From Microbacterium sp. MYb72 (lineage in GTDB: Bacteria > Actinomycetota > Actinomycetes > Actinomycetales > Microbacteriaceae): a stretch of DNA of 64,000 nucleotides. A program made the translations under genes and the position numbers. The stretch spans positions 62,001 through 126,000 of the forward strand of contig NZ_PCOT01000006.1 of assembly GCF_002979415.1 (NCBI RefSeq), read 5' to 3'. The notes under the pieces are model-generated. The model was not told where the DNA came from. It was given only the letters and a program-made list of their open reading frames with translations, and ran no database searches. Positions 1 to 8,495 of this stretch are shown one piece after another. Position 1 is the first letter of the stretch, and each line of letters opens with the position of its first letter.

Positions 1-328
1 CGCTGACCGTTCCGCGCAGGTCGCCGGCCACGCCGGAGATGCCGTGCGGGCCGACGTCGATCCCCACGGCGACGCCCTGATCGGCGGCGAACCGGTACCC
101 GCGCGCCGGGCGGCCGGCGCGCGTCGGGCGCAGCTGCTCGGAGTCGGCCAGGCCGGATTCGACGAGCCCGGACAGCACGGTCTCGACCGTCGTGCGCGAC
201 AGGCCGGTCGAGGTCGCCAGCTGGCTGGCCGTCATCGGGGAGGACGCGTCCCACAGGGTGGTCAGCACCGCGTGGTCGTTGAGCCGACGCATCGCTGCGA
301 GGTCGGTGCCGAGCGCCTGGGTGGTCAC
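1..328 (-). CDS. ROK-family transcriptional regulator, N-terminal part (cut by window edge)
   Basis: The visible 109 codons start at a GTG and encode a winged helix-turn-helix (about residues 15-70, including TASQLATSTGLSRTTVE) followed by the start of an ROK domain (GVAVGIDVGPHGISGVAGDLRG), as in NagC/XylR-type sugar-responsive repressors. The gene runs off the left edge, so the sugar-binding and zinc parts are not visible. It is divergent from a sugar ABC importer and is probably its local regulator. The family call is firm; the effector sugar is unknown. Confidence 0.85.
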   Translation of the reverse strand, partial: MTTQALGTDLAAMRRLNDHAVLTTLWDASSPMTASQLATSTGLSRTTVETVLSGLVESGLADSEQLRPTRAGRPARGYRFAADQGVAVGIDVGPHGISGVAGDLRGTVS

Positions 329-361
329 CTGTCCTGACTATCACATTCCGGCAACCCCGGC

Positions 362-401
362 TTGACAGTGCGAGGGGGCTGGCCTATCTTGTGAATTACA
401 A
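362..401 (+). promoter_or_regulatory. Promoter of the sugar ABC operon with a putative operator
   Basis: TTGACA (362-367), a 17-bp spacer and TATCTT (385-390) form a near-consensus housekeeping promoter. The interrupted palindrome TTGTGAATTACAA (389-401) overlaps the -10 end and start region, where a repressor would block initiation. Assigning it to the divergent ROK regulator is inference from position. Confidence 0.7.
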
Positions 402-454
402 CAGAGAGTTGCGAAATACCCTTTCCCCCTTCTTCACCAGAAAGCGACACTCAC

Positions 455-1777
455 ATGCAACGACGCACCCGACTCGTGCTCGCGCCTCTCGCCGCCGGCG
501 CCCTCCTCGGCCTCGCCCTCACCGCCTGCGCGCCAGGACCGGCGACGAACGGCGGCGGCGCCGCCGTCGACGCCAGCACCACGCTCACCGACGACGACAT
601 CACCCTCACGCTCATGTCGACGCCGGAGTCCGGCGCGGCCACCGAGGCCACGATCGCCGCCTTCGAGAAGGAGCACCCGAACATCACGATCGAGTACTCC
701 CAGACCAACTACGACGACTACAACCAGAGCGTGAACCTCAACCTCGCAGGCGACAAGTCCCCCGACATCGTCCTCCTGAACGCGGTCGCGAACACCGTCA
801 AGAACAAGCTCGTCCTGCCCCTCGACGACTACGCCGACCTCTACGGGTGGAACGACTTCTTCCCCACCAACCAGCTCAACCAGTGGCGCGTCGCCGACGA
901 CGGCTCCACCCTCGGCGAAGGCGGAGACCTCTACGCGGCCCCCGCCGGCTTCTCGCTCGTCGGCACGTACTACAACAAGGCCCTGGCCGCGCAGCTCGGG
1001 ATCACCGCACCCACCACCCTGGGCGACTTCGAGAGCGCGCTCGCCGCGGCCCAGGGCTCCGGCATCCTCCCCGTCCAGCTCGGCAACGCGGAGGGGCACG
1101 CGGCATTCGTGGTGCAGCTGCTCGGCCAGGGCGAGGGCGGAGCCGACGACGCCAACGCCTGGGCCTTCGGCCACAAGGGCGAGACGTTCGACACCGACGC
1201 CAACCGCACCGCGGTCGACACCCTCGTCTCCTGGCAGAAGGCCGGCTACCTCGGCGATCCGACGACGGTGAACGGCACCGACCTCCAGGGCGCCGTCGAC
1301 AACTTCATCGCGGGCAAGGGCCTGTTCCTCGTCGACGGGATCTGGGACGCCGGCAAGATCGCCGAGGGGCTGGGAGCGGATGCCGGCTTCCTCCCGTTCC
1401 CCGGCAAGAACGTGACGGGGATCGGCACCTCGGTCGCCTACGCGATCTCCACGAAGAGCGCGCACCCGAACGAGGCGGCGGCGTTCCTGGACTTCCTGCG
1501 GTCTCCCGAGGCGAGCGCCCAGCAGTTCGCGCAGGGCTTCATGCCCGATGACCCGACGGTCGCGGTGGCGGACGAGGGAACCCTGCAGGGCGACATCGTC
1601 GCGGCCTGGGCGCGGGTCGCGGAGGCGAACGGCCTCGTGGCGTTCAACAACAACGCGACGGCGACCATGAACGACACGCTCAAGGCCGGCACGCAGAAGC
1701 TCATCGCCGGACAGACCTCGGTCGACGACTTCCTCACCTCGGTCCAGGACGACTGGGCCGCCGCCCACGCCGGCTGA
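455..1777 (+). CDS. Sugar ABC transporter substrate-binding lipoprotein
   Basis: 440 residues with a lipoprotein signal: basic MQRRTR start, hydrophobic stretch and lipobox ending LALTAC, so Cys25 would be lipidated. The mature part looks like a family 1 extracellular solute-binding protein (ITIEYSQTNYDDYNQSVN, GLFLVDGIWDAGKIAEGL, ending in a DDFLTSVQDDW helix). It would capture a sugar outside the membrane and pass it to the two permeases that follow after 3 nt. No ATPase is encoded here, so a shared MsiK-type ATPase encoded elsewhere is likely, as in many actinobacteria. The sugar cannot be read from sequence. Confidence 0.9.
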   Translation: MQRRTRLVLAPLAAGALLGLALTACAPGPATNGGGAAVDASTTLTDDDITLTLMSTPESGAATEATIAAFEKEHPNITIEYSQTNYDDYNQSVNLNLAGDKSPDIVLLNAVANTVKNKLVLPLDDYADLYGWNDFFPTNQLNQWRVADDGSTLGEGGDLYAAPAGFSLVGTYYNKALAAQLGITAPTTLGDFESALAAAQGSGILPVQLGNAEGHAAFVVQLLGQGEGGADDANAWAFGHKGETFDTDANRTAVDTLVSWQKAGYLGDPTTVNGTDLQGAVDNFIAGKGLFLVDGIWDAGKIAEGLGADAGFLPFPGKNVTGIGTSVAYAISTKSAHPNEAAAFLDFLRSPEASAQQFAQGFMPDDPTVAVADEGTLQGDIVAAWARVAEANGLVAFNNNATATMNDTLKAGTQKLIAGQTSVDDFLTSVQDDWAAAHAG

Positions 1778-1780
1778 TCC

Positions 1781-2704
1781 ATGACCACGTCGCTGTCTCC
1801 CCGGCGGGAGGGGTCCGGTCTCACGGCCGGCCCCTCCCGTCGGCCCCGCCGAGGGTGGAGCTCGCTCCTGTACCTGCTCCCGGCGTTCGTCTTCTACGGC
1901 ACGTTCACGATCGCCCCCTGGGTGCAGAGCATCTGGCTCTCCTTCTGGAACTGGGACGGGATCGGGGCCGCCACCTGGGCCGGCATCGAGAACTACCTCC
2001 GCGTGTTCACGGACGACCGGCTCCTCGTCGCCCTGCGCAACGGCCTCGGATTCATCGTGTTCTACACCGCGTTCCCGCTCGTGCTCGGTCTCATCATCGC
2101 GGCGGTCATCGCCGCGCGCCCGAGGCGCGGCTCCGGGTTCGTCCGCACCGTGCTCTTCCTGCCGCAGATCCTCCCGCTGGTGGCCGTCGGCGTCGTGTGG
2201 CGCTATCTCTACGCGGCAGACGGTCCGATCAACCAGTTCCTGACCGCCATCGGCCTCGGCGATGTCGCGAGGGCGTGGCTCGGCGACTTCACCTGGGCGT
2301 ACCCCGCCGTCGGCATCATCGGCACCTGGGTCACGACCGGACTGTGCATGATGCTCCTGCTCGCCGGCATCCAGAAGATCGACCCCTCGCTCTACGAGGC
2401 GGCGCGACTCGACCGCTGCGGACCGATCCGCCAGTTCTGGCACGTCACGGTGCCAGGGGTGCGCGCAGAGATCGTCGTGGCCGTCACGGTGACGCTGATC
2501 TCCGCCCTCGCGAGCTTCGACATCGTCTACGTCACCACCGGCGGCGGCCCCGGCGATCAGACGATCGTCCCCGGCGTGCTGATCTACAAGCTCGTCTTCA
2601 CCTCGAACGAGGTCGGGCTCGCCTGCGCCCTCGCGACGGTGCTGAGCGCGATCATCCTCGTCTTCGTCGCCGTGATCGGCCGAGTGGGAAGGCGCAGCGC
2701 ATGA
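1781..2704 (+). CDS. Sugar ABC transporter permease, MalF-type
   Basis: 307 residues, about six membrane helices, with the EAA loop EAARLDRCGPIRQFWHVTVP that contacts the ATPase. The N-terminus is a basic cytoplasmic segment followed by a first helix (LLYLLPAFVFYGTFTIAPWV), as in MalF/UgpA-like subunits of CUT1 importers. It starts 3 nt after the binding-protein gene and its stop overlaps the next permease start (ATGA), so the three genes are translationally coupled. Confidence 0.9.
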   Translation: MTTSLSPRREGSGLTAGPSRRPRRGWSSLLYLLPAFVFYGTFTIAPWVQSIWLSFWNWDGIGAATWAGIENYLRVFTDDRLLVALRNGLGFIVFYTAFPLVLGLIIAAVIAARPRRGSGFVRTVLFLPQILPLVAVGVVWRYLYAADGPINQFLTAIGLGDVARAWLGDFTWAYPAVGIIGTWVTTGLCMMLLLAGIQKIDPSLYEAARLDRCGPIRQFWHVTVPGVRAEIVVAVTVTLISALASFDIVYVTTGGGPGDQTIVPGVLIYKLVFTSNEVGLACALATVLSAIILVFVAVIGRVGRRSA

Positions 2705-3519
2705 GATCTCCCGCCTCCCGCGTGCTGTCGGCGGTGTTCCTGCTCGTCGCCGTGCTCAGCGTCGTCATCCCGTTCCTCGCGCTGGTGTCCGCGGCTCTCC
2801 AGCCGGCCGACACGCTCGTCCCCCGACTCACCTGGCCCAGCGATCCGCAGTGGGGCAACTTCGCCACGGCGTGGAGCATGGCCGGCTTCGGATCCCTCCT
2901 CGCATCGAGCGCGATCATCGCGGTCGTGGTCGTCCCGATCTCGGTGGTGTGCGCGACGCTCGCCGGCTACGCGATGGGCACGATGAGGATGCCGGCGAAG
3001 GGCGTGCTGTTCGCCTTCTTCATCGCGGGGCTCACGCTCCCGTACGAGGCGATCGTCGTGCCGCTGTACTTCTCGATGAGGTCGACCGGCCTGATCGACA
3101 CGTACTGGGCGGTCATCCTCCCCCTGGTCGGAGCGTTCATGCCGTTCGGGATCTTCTGGATGCGGACGCACTTCGAATCCGTGCCCGCCGAGATCATCGA
3201 GGCCGCCCAGCTGGACGGCGCCGGTCGGTTCCGCACCCTGGTGCAGATCCTGATCCCCGGCGCCAAGCCCGCCATCATCACGTACGCGCTGCTGACGTTC
3301 ATGTGGGCGTGGAACCAGTTCCTCCTCGCGCTCATCCTCATCCGCGATCCCTCGCGCCGCACGGCCCCGTCCGGGCTGGGCACGTTCGTGCAGCAGTACG
3401 GGGAGAACATCCCGCTGCTCGCGGCCGGGACGATCATCGTGATCGCGCCGATCGTCGTCCTCTACTTCATCTTCCAGCGAAAGTTCGTCGCCGGCCTCGT
3501 GCAAGGAGCCCTCAAATGA
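2701..3519 (+). CDS. Sugar ABC transporter permease, MalG-type
   Basis: 272 residues. ATG at 2701 is chosen because it overlaps the upstream TGA as ATGA and leads straight into the first membrane helix; the frame stays open upstream only as a shadow of the previous gene. It has the EAA-type loop EAAQLDGAGRFRTLVQILIP and the C-terminal FQRKFVAGLVQGALK typical of MalG/UgpE subunits. It pairs with the preceding permease to form the channel. Confidence 0.9.
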   Translation: MRSPASRVLSAVFLLVAVLSVVIPFLALVSAALQPADTLVPRLTWPSDPQWGNFATAWSMAGFGSLLASSAIIAVVVVPISVVCATLAGYAMGTMRMPAKGVLFAFFIAGLTLPYEAIVVPLYFSMRSTGLIDTYWAVILPLVGAFMPFGIFWMRTHFESVPAEIIEAAQLDGAGRFRTLVQILIPGAKPAIITYALLTFMWAWNQFLLALILIRDPSRRTAPSGLGTFVQQYGENIPLLAAGTIIVIAPIVVLYFIFQRKFVAGLVQGALK

Positions 3520-4781
3520 CCGCCCACGCCCCCCTCCGTCTCGCGATCGTCGGAGCCGGATCGCGCGGGACCGGATACGCGCGCCGAGCCGTCGCGGACG
3601 GGGCGACGATCACCGCCGTGGTGGAGCCGGATGCGGAGAGGCTGCGGGTGTTCCTCGCCGAGTTCGCCGATCAGCCGATCGAGTGCTTCGGCACCTGGCA
3701 GGACCTCGCCGCGCGGGAGGAGAGGATCGCGGATGCCGTGGTCGTCTCCACGCCGGACCGCCTGCACGCCGAGCCCGCGATCGGCCTCGCCGGAGCCGGG
3801 TACCACCTCCTCCTGGAGAAGCCGATCGCCCCCACGGAGGAGGAGTCGAGCCGCATCGTCGCCGCCGCGGATGCCGCAGGGGTGATGCTCGCGGTGTGCC
3901 ACGTCATGCGGTACTCGGACTACTCGCACACCCTCAAGCGGCTGCTCGACGACGGCGCGATCGGCCGGCTGGTGTCGGTCGAGCACCTCGAGCCGATCGG
4001 CTGGTGGCACTTCGCGCACTCGTACGTGCGGGGCAACTGGGCCCGCGAGGAGGAGTCGGGGCCGATGCTGCTCACCAAGAGCAGCCACGACATCGACTGG
4101 CTCTCGTACATCGTCGGTCTCCCGGCCGAGCGCGTGTCGTCGTTCGGGAGCCTCCTGCACTTCCGGCCGGAGAACAAGCCGGCCGACGCCACGGCGCGGT
4201 GCCTCGACTGCCCGCTGCAGAACTCCTGCGCGTACTCCGCGACGACGATCTACCGCGGCTTCCTCGGTGACGAGACGTTCGAGCGCTGGCCGCTCGCGGT
4301 GCTGACGACCGACGTCACCCCTGAGGGGGTGGAGCGCGCGCTCCGCGGCGGCCCGTACGGACGATGCGTGTTCGACGGCCAGAACGACGTCGTCGACCAT
4401 CAGGTCGTGAACATCGAGTACAGCGGCGGGGTGACGGCATCCTTCACCGTGACCGCGTTCACCGAACTGGACTTCCGCAAGACGCGCCTCTTCGGCACGT
4501 CGGGGAGCATCGAGGGCGACGGCAGGTCGCTGCTCGTGCACGACTTCGTGCGCGACGAGAAGTACGAGGTCGTGCCCGAGTCCCGCGGGGCGGCGAGCGC
4601 GGCCGACGGCCACGGCGGCGCCGACGACGCGCTGGTCCAGGCCTTCCTCGCGGCCGTGCGCACGGGGGACAGGTCGCTGCTGCTCTCCGGACCGGCCGAG
4701 AGCCTCGCCACGCACCGGATCGTGTGGCTCGCTGAGGAGGCGCGCCGGAGCAACACGGTGATGCCCGTTCCCGCGCACTGA
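3516..4781 (+). CDS. Gfo/Idh/MocA-family NAD(P)-dependent oxidoreductase
   Basis: 421 residues, start overlapping the permease stop (ATGA). An N-terminal Rossmann domain (LAIVGAGSRGTGYARRAV) is followed by the family's EKPIAPT motif with the catalytic-type lysine, near residue 98. A cysteine-rich segment RCLDCPLQNSC near residue 230 could bind a metal or be structural. The family oxidises or epimerises sugars and inositols. Encoded last in the importer operon, it probably performs the first step on the imported sugar; the actual substrate is unknown. Confidence 0.85.
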   Translation: MTAHAPLRLAIVGAGSRGTGYARRAVADGATITAVVEPDAERLRVFLAEFADQPIECFGTWQDLAAREERIADAVVVSTPDRLHAEPAIGLAGAGYHLLLEKPIAPTEEESSRIVAAADAAGVMLAVCHVMRYSDYSHTLKRLLDDGAIGRLVSVEHLEPIGWWHFAHSYVRGNWAREEESGPMLLTKSSHDIDWLSYIVGLPAERVSSFGSLLHFRPENKPADATARCLDCPLQNSCAYSATTIYRGFLGDETFERWPLAVLTTDVTPEGVERALRGGPYGRCVFDGQNDVVDHQVVNIEYSGGVTASFTVTAFTELDFRKTRLFGTSGSIEGDGRSLLVHDFVRDEKYEVVPESRGAASAADGHGGADDALVQAFLAAVRTGDRSLLLSGPAESLATHRIVWLAEEARRSNTVMPVPAH

Positions 4782-4783
4782 GC

Positions 4784-5671
4784 TCAGACGACGGGAGCCG
4801 CCGCGCCCTGCGCTGCGCACCAGCGCAGGGCGCTGACCTCGTGATCGCGCAGCCAGTGCCCGCCGCCCGCGACGATCCGCAGCTCCGCGTGGGGGATCAG
4901 CGCGAGCCAGGCCTCTCCGTGCGCGGACGGCACGAGCACGTCCGCTCCGCCGTACACCAGGAGCGTCGGCGCCGTGATCGCCGCGGCGTCGAAGGACCAC
5001 GCGCGCGCGAACAGGGCGAGATCGTCCTCGATCCAGCCCTCGACGCCCTGCGCCGCCCATTCGTCGGCCTCGACGGACTCCTCATGCTGCACGTCTGCGC
5101 GGCCGAGCACCTCGCGGTCGCTCGGGGGCAGGCGCTCGACCCAGTCGCTCAGGGCGTCCGCGCCGTCGCCGAGCGACTCCACGTACGCACGCAGCGCCGT
5201 CTCGCCCCGCCGTGCCGCGTCGATCTCCGCGAGTGTCTCCGGCACCATGCCTTTCGACGCATCGAAGCCGAACCCGGACGGGCCGATCCCGACGTCGACG
5301 CAGAGCGCCGTCACCCGGTCGGGGAGCAGGGCCGCTGCCGCGACGGCGTGCGGGCCTCCGCCGGAGGTGCCCATGACGGCGAAGCGGTCGGCCCCGCAGG
5401 CGTCGGCGATGCGGGCGCTCCAGTCCGCGGCATCCGCGACCGTCCGACCGGGGAGGGTCGGCGAGCCGCCGTAGCCCTGGCGGTCATAGGAGCACAGCCG
5501 CACACCCGCCGATGCCGGTCCGCTCCATCCGCCGGGCACGGCGATCGAGCTGCTCGGGGTCCCGTGGTGGAACACCACCAGCGGACCGTGCGGGTCGCCC
5601 CACTCGCGCACGCGCAGACTCCCGTGCACGACGGGCATCTCGAACTCGCGGATCCACGGCGCCCCGATCAC
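4784..5671 (-). CDS. Alpha/beta hydrolase, prolyl aminopeptidase-like family
   Basis: 295 residues. Start GTG at 5671 chosen because it overlaps the stop of the upstream M24 gene (GTGA). An oxyanion-hole motif HHGTPSSS, nucleophile elbow GTSGGGPH, acid-region YGGADVLVP and histidine motif GGGHWLRDHE give a complete Ser-Asp-His triad arrangement. The product should be a cytosolic hydrolase. Co-transcription with an M24 protein, opposite a peptide-type transporter, suggests action on a peptide, amide or ester product, but the family is broad. It ends 2 nt from the oppositely oriented oxidoreductase gene. Confidence 0.8.
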   Translation of the reverse strand: MIGAPWIREFEMPVVHGSLRVREWGDPHGPLVVFHHGTPSSSIAVPGGWSGPASAGVRLCSYDRQGYGGSPTLPGRTVADAADWSARIADACGADRFAVMGTSGGGPHAVAAAALLPDRVTALCVDVGIGPSGFGFDASKGMVPETLAEIDAARRGETALRAYVESLGDGADALSDWVERLPPSDREVLGRADVQHEESVEADEWAAQGVEGWIEDDLALFARAWSFDAAAITAPTLLVYGGADVLVPSAHGEAWLALIPHAELRIVAGGGHWLRDHEVSALRWCAAQGAAAPVV

Positions 5672-6858
5672 GAGAACTCCAGGATCTCGCGGGGGAGGGA
5701 GGAGAGGAAGCGGGGGCCGTCCTGCTCGAACACGACCGTGTCGACGAGGATCAGGGAGTTCCACGATTCGAAGTTCGTCACGAGCCCCGCCTCGATCACG
5801 TCGTCCCTGTCATCCCCGAGAGACCAGCAGAACTCGCCCACCCAGTCCGTCGGAGCGACGGAGAGGCCGAGCTCGTATCCTCCGGCTCCCGACCCGTCGA
5901 CGCCGCTGTCGGCGAAGTGGCGTCGGAGCGCGTCGAGCAGCACCCGCCAGGGCTCGCCGACCCTGCCGTGCTCGGCGAGGATCTCGTAGGCCTCTGCGGC
6001 GACGGCGACCTCCCGCATGTGCTCCGCCGACGGCGCGCCGAACATCAGGGGCCTGGTCGCGCGGGCGTGATAGCCGTCGACGGCCGACGCCATGTCGGGG
6101 TGGACGACCGGTCCGGAGCCGAGGCGCGTGTGCCCGCTCAGCCGGTGCAGCGCCGACACGGAGGACCCTGCGGCGACGGTCTCGTGCAGCACGGCGGGCT
6201 CGCCCCCAGCGCGCACCATGCCGAGGGAGTAGAGGCCCCAGGCTTCGAGCTCGGTCGTCTCGGGCGTCGCCTCGGAGAGGATCGCGCGGATGCCGGCATC
6301 CGCCGCGCGCTGCGCCGCCTCGATCTTCCCGATCTCCGCGGGGCTCTTGAGGCGCCGGACGCCCCGGAACGGCAGGGTCACGTCGACGACCCGGCATCCG
6401 AGACCGTCGAGCATCTCGTCGACCACGTCGGCGACGGCAGGACTCGGGATGCAGCTCCACCGCTCCATGCCGACGCGGCTCCCCGCCCACGGCCGCAGCT
6501 GCTCGGCGAGGAAGGCGACGTACTCGCCGAGGGTGGACTCCCTGGTCTCGTCCGTCGTGGAGAGGGTGCGGATGTCGTCGAGCACGGTCGTCGTGCGGGC
6601 GAGCTCCTCGTGATAGCCGGCCTCGATGAGGAACGGGGCGCCCTCCTCGACGTGGAGGACCACGCACTGCGCCGGGGGCATCGACGTCGACGTGTGCTGG
6701 CGGTACCACCGGCTGCGGTAGCCGGTGAGCCACGCCATCGTGTCCGGAGCGGTGAGGACCGCCACGGAGACGTCGGCCGAGGCCATCGCCGCCCGCAGAC
6801 GTCGCAGGCGATCGGCGTACTCGTCTCGGGTGAAGGGCAGATCTGCGTCGATGCTCAT
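5668..6858 (-). CDS. M24 (aminopeptidase P/creatinase-fold) protein with degraded metal site
   Basis: 396 residues with a creatinase-type N-terminal domain (about 1-150, TAPDTMAWLTGYRSRWY) and a pita-bread C-terminal domain. Canonical M24 metallopeptidases carry metal ligands D-D-H-E-E. By eye, the first Asp is kept (VVHPDMAS), the second is replaced in DGYHARATRP (GY-x-S-D expected), the HGIG-type His is absent (GGYELGLSV), one Glu is kept (NFESWN) and the last E-D pair reads VDTVV. That pattern fits a creatinase-like non-metal hydrolase or a regulatory relative better than a prolidase. First gene of a two-gene operon with the alpha/beta hydrolase. Confidence 0.75.
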   Translation of the reverse strand: MSIDADLPFTRDEYADRLRRLRAAMASADVSVAVLTAPDTMAWLTGYRSRWYRQHTSTSMPPAQCVVLHVEEGAPFLIEAGYHEELARTTTVLDDIRTLSTTDETRESTLGEYVAFLAEQLRPWAGSRVGMERWSCIPSPAVADVVDEMLDGLGCRVVDVTLPFRGVRRLKSPAEIGKIEAAQRAADAGIRAILSEATPETTELEAWGLYSLGMVRAGGEPAVLHETVAAGSSVSALHRLSGHTRLGSGPVVHPDMASAVDGYHARATRPLMFGAPSAEHMREVAVAAEAYEILAEHGRVGEPWRVLLDALRRHFADSGVDGSGAGGYELGLSVAPTDWVGEFCWSLGDDRDDVIEAGLVTNFESWNSLILVDTVVFEQDGPRFLSSLPREILEFS

Positions 6859-7019
6859 CCGACCATGGTCGCGGGTGGATCATGGCGGTGGAGGCGACAT
6901 CTGTCGCAGGTTCCGCCGGACATTCCGACGCCTGTCGGATCCTCGGCGCCTCGGGGATCGGATTGACTCTCGACAACCCTGAAGCCGCGCGGCGGCACCA
7001 CTGCTCCGATGGAGGCGCA
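6859..7019. promoter_or_regulatory. Divergent intergenic region, M24 gene / POT transporter
   Basis: These 161 bp separate the two halves of the peptide-type cluster and must hold both promoters. TTGACT (6963-6968) is a possible -35 for the rightward genes, but no convincing -10 lies 16-19 bp downstream. A strong Shine-Dalgarno GGAGG (7011-7015) precedes the transporter start. No clear operator palindrome was recognised. Confidence 0.35.
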
Positions 7020-8495
7020 ATGACCCTCAGCAGCACGACAGACGCCCCACCCGTCGGGCGCACGTTCTTCGGCCTGCCTCGCACCATGTTCCCCGTGGCG
7101 GGTTTCGCCGGCTTCGACGCCCTCTCCTTCTACGGGATGCAGACGATCCTCGTCTACTACGTGTACTTCTCCGCGAGCGAGGGGGGCCTGGCTCTCGAGC
7201 CGGCCGTCGCGATCGCGATCGTGTCGACGTCGAGCGCCGCGACCTTCCTCGCCACCATCTTCATGGGGTGGCTCGCCGACAACGTGCTCGGCGCGGGGCG
7301 AGGACTCCGCTACGGCGCTGTGCTCGCGTTCGCCGGCTACCTGACCCTCGCGATCGTCCCCGGCGCCATCGGGCTCACGATCGGACTCATCGCCATCGCG
7401 TTCGGCGCCGCCTCGATGTGGGTGAGCGAGGGCGTGGTGCTGGGCGGCACGCTCGACGCGCACGAGTCGCACCGGGAGGCGGGCTTCACGGTCTACTACC
7501 TCGGCAGTGCAGGGGGCGCGCTCATCGGCATCACCCTCAGCGGCGTGCTGCAGTCGGCCGTCGGCTTCCGACTCGGCTTCCTCGCGTCGGCCGTGGCGAT
7601 CCTGATCGGACTCCTCATCTACCTGCCGTTCCGACGCGGCACCGAGGCGACGGCGCCGCCCGTCCCGGTGGCCGGCGTCCGCGGCTGGGCCCTCGCGTGG
7701 CCGATCGCGGCGGTGGCGTTCGCGATCGCGCTGGTGGTGGGCAGTGTCGCGGCAGGGTTCAACCCCGCGACGATCGTCGGCCTCGGGGCCCTCGTCCTCG
7801 CGGTCGGAGCGCTGGTGAAGCTGCTCTCGCGCCGCGATCTCACCCGCGAGCAGAAGGGCCGGGTCATCCGCTACCTCCCGTTCTTCGTCGCGACCGGCGT
7901 GTTCGCCATGCTCTACCAGCAGCTCTACACGACCGTGGCGATCCACTCCGAGGCCAGCACGGACCGCGTCGTGTTCGGCGTGGAGCTGCCGCCGTCCACG
8001 GTGCTCGGCATCGCTCCCCTCTGCACGATCCTCGTGGCGCCGATCCTCGCCGCGGTGTGGGGTCGGCTCGGCGATCGCCAGCCCTCCCTCGCCGTGAAGT
8101 TCGCGGTCGCGTTCGCCGGATGCGCCATCGGCATGGGGTGGCTCGCCGTCGCCTCGGGAGCCGGAGGGCTCACGCCGATCATCGTCCTCGTCTTCATCGT
8201 GTTCGTCTTCGGCGCCTCCGACGTCGTGGTCTCCCCCTCCGGCCTGTCCCTCGCGACGGCCGTCGCACCCCCGGGGTTCGAGACCAGGATGCTCTCGGTG
8301 CACTACCTCGCGGTCGCCATGGGGATCGCCGCGGCCGGCGTGACCGGCGAGGGGTTCGTGCCGGGCGAGAACGAGACCGGCTACTTCGCCGCGTTCGCGA
8401 TCGTGGGCGCCGCCGTCGCCGTCGCGATGATCGTCGTGCGCATCGGCTTCGGCCGAAGACTCGTCGCGGTCGAGGGTGTGGAGGTCGTCCGATGA
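7020..8495 (+). CDS. POT/PTR-family proton-coupled peptide transporter (MFS)
   Basis: 491 residues with 12-14 predicted membrane helices. The first helix ends in LSFYGMQTILVYYVYF, matching the POT-family signature (E-R-F-S-[FY]-Y-G-M followed by QAILVYYL), and a central cytoplasmic linker lies near residues 200-220. Family members import di- and tripeptides with protons. Unusually, the proton-coupling ExxER motif is replaced by AGFDA-like residues, so coupling may be altered. ATG at 7020 has GGAGG 5 nt upstream. Its stop overlaps the amidohydrolase start (ATGA), supporting transport followed by hydrolysis. Confidence 0.8.
   Translation: MTLSSTTDAPPVGRTFFGLPRTMFPVAGFAGFDALSFYGMQTILVYYVYFSASEGGLALEPAVAIAIVSTSSAATFLATIFMGWLADNVLGAGRGLRYGAVLAFAGYLTLAIVPGAIGLTIGLIAIAFGAASMWVSEGVVLGGTLDAHESHREAGFTVYYLGSAGGALIGITLSGVLQSAVGFRLGFLASAVAILIGLLIYLPFRRGTEATAPPVPVAGVRGWALAWPIAAVAFAIALVVGSVAAGFNPATIVGLGALVLAVGALVKLLSRRDLTREQKGRVIRYLPFFVATGVFAMLYQQLYTTVAIHSEASTDRVVFGVELPPSTVLGIAPLCTILVAPILAAVWGRLGDRQPSLAVKFAVAFAGCAIGMGWLAVASGAGGLTPIIVLVFIVFVFGASDVVVSPSGLSLATAVAPPGFETRMLSVHYLAVAMGIAAAGVTGEGFVPGENETGYFAAFAIVGAAVAVAMIVVRIGFGRRLVAVEGVEVVR

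Noticed and set aside
434..2443. 669-codon minus-strand open frame opposite the sugar ABC genes
   Set aside because: Low-complexity Arg/Glu/Gly/Val-rich translation with no domain. It is the antisense shadow of GC-rich genes whose plus-strand products are clear ABC proteins.
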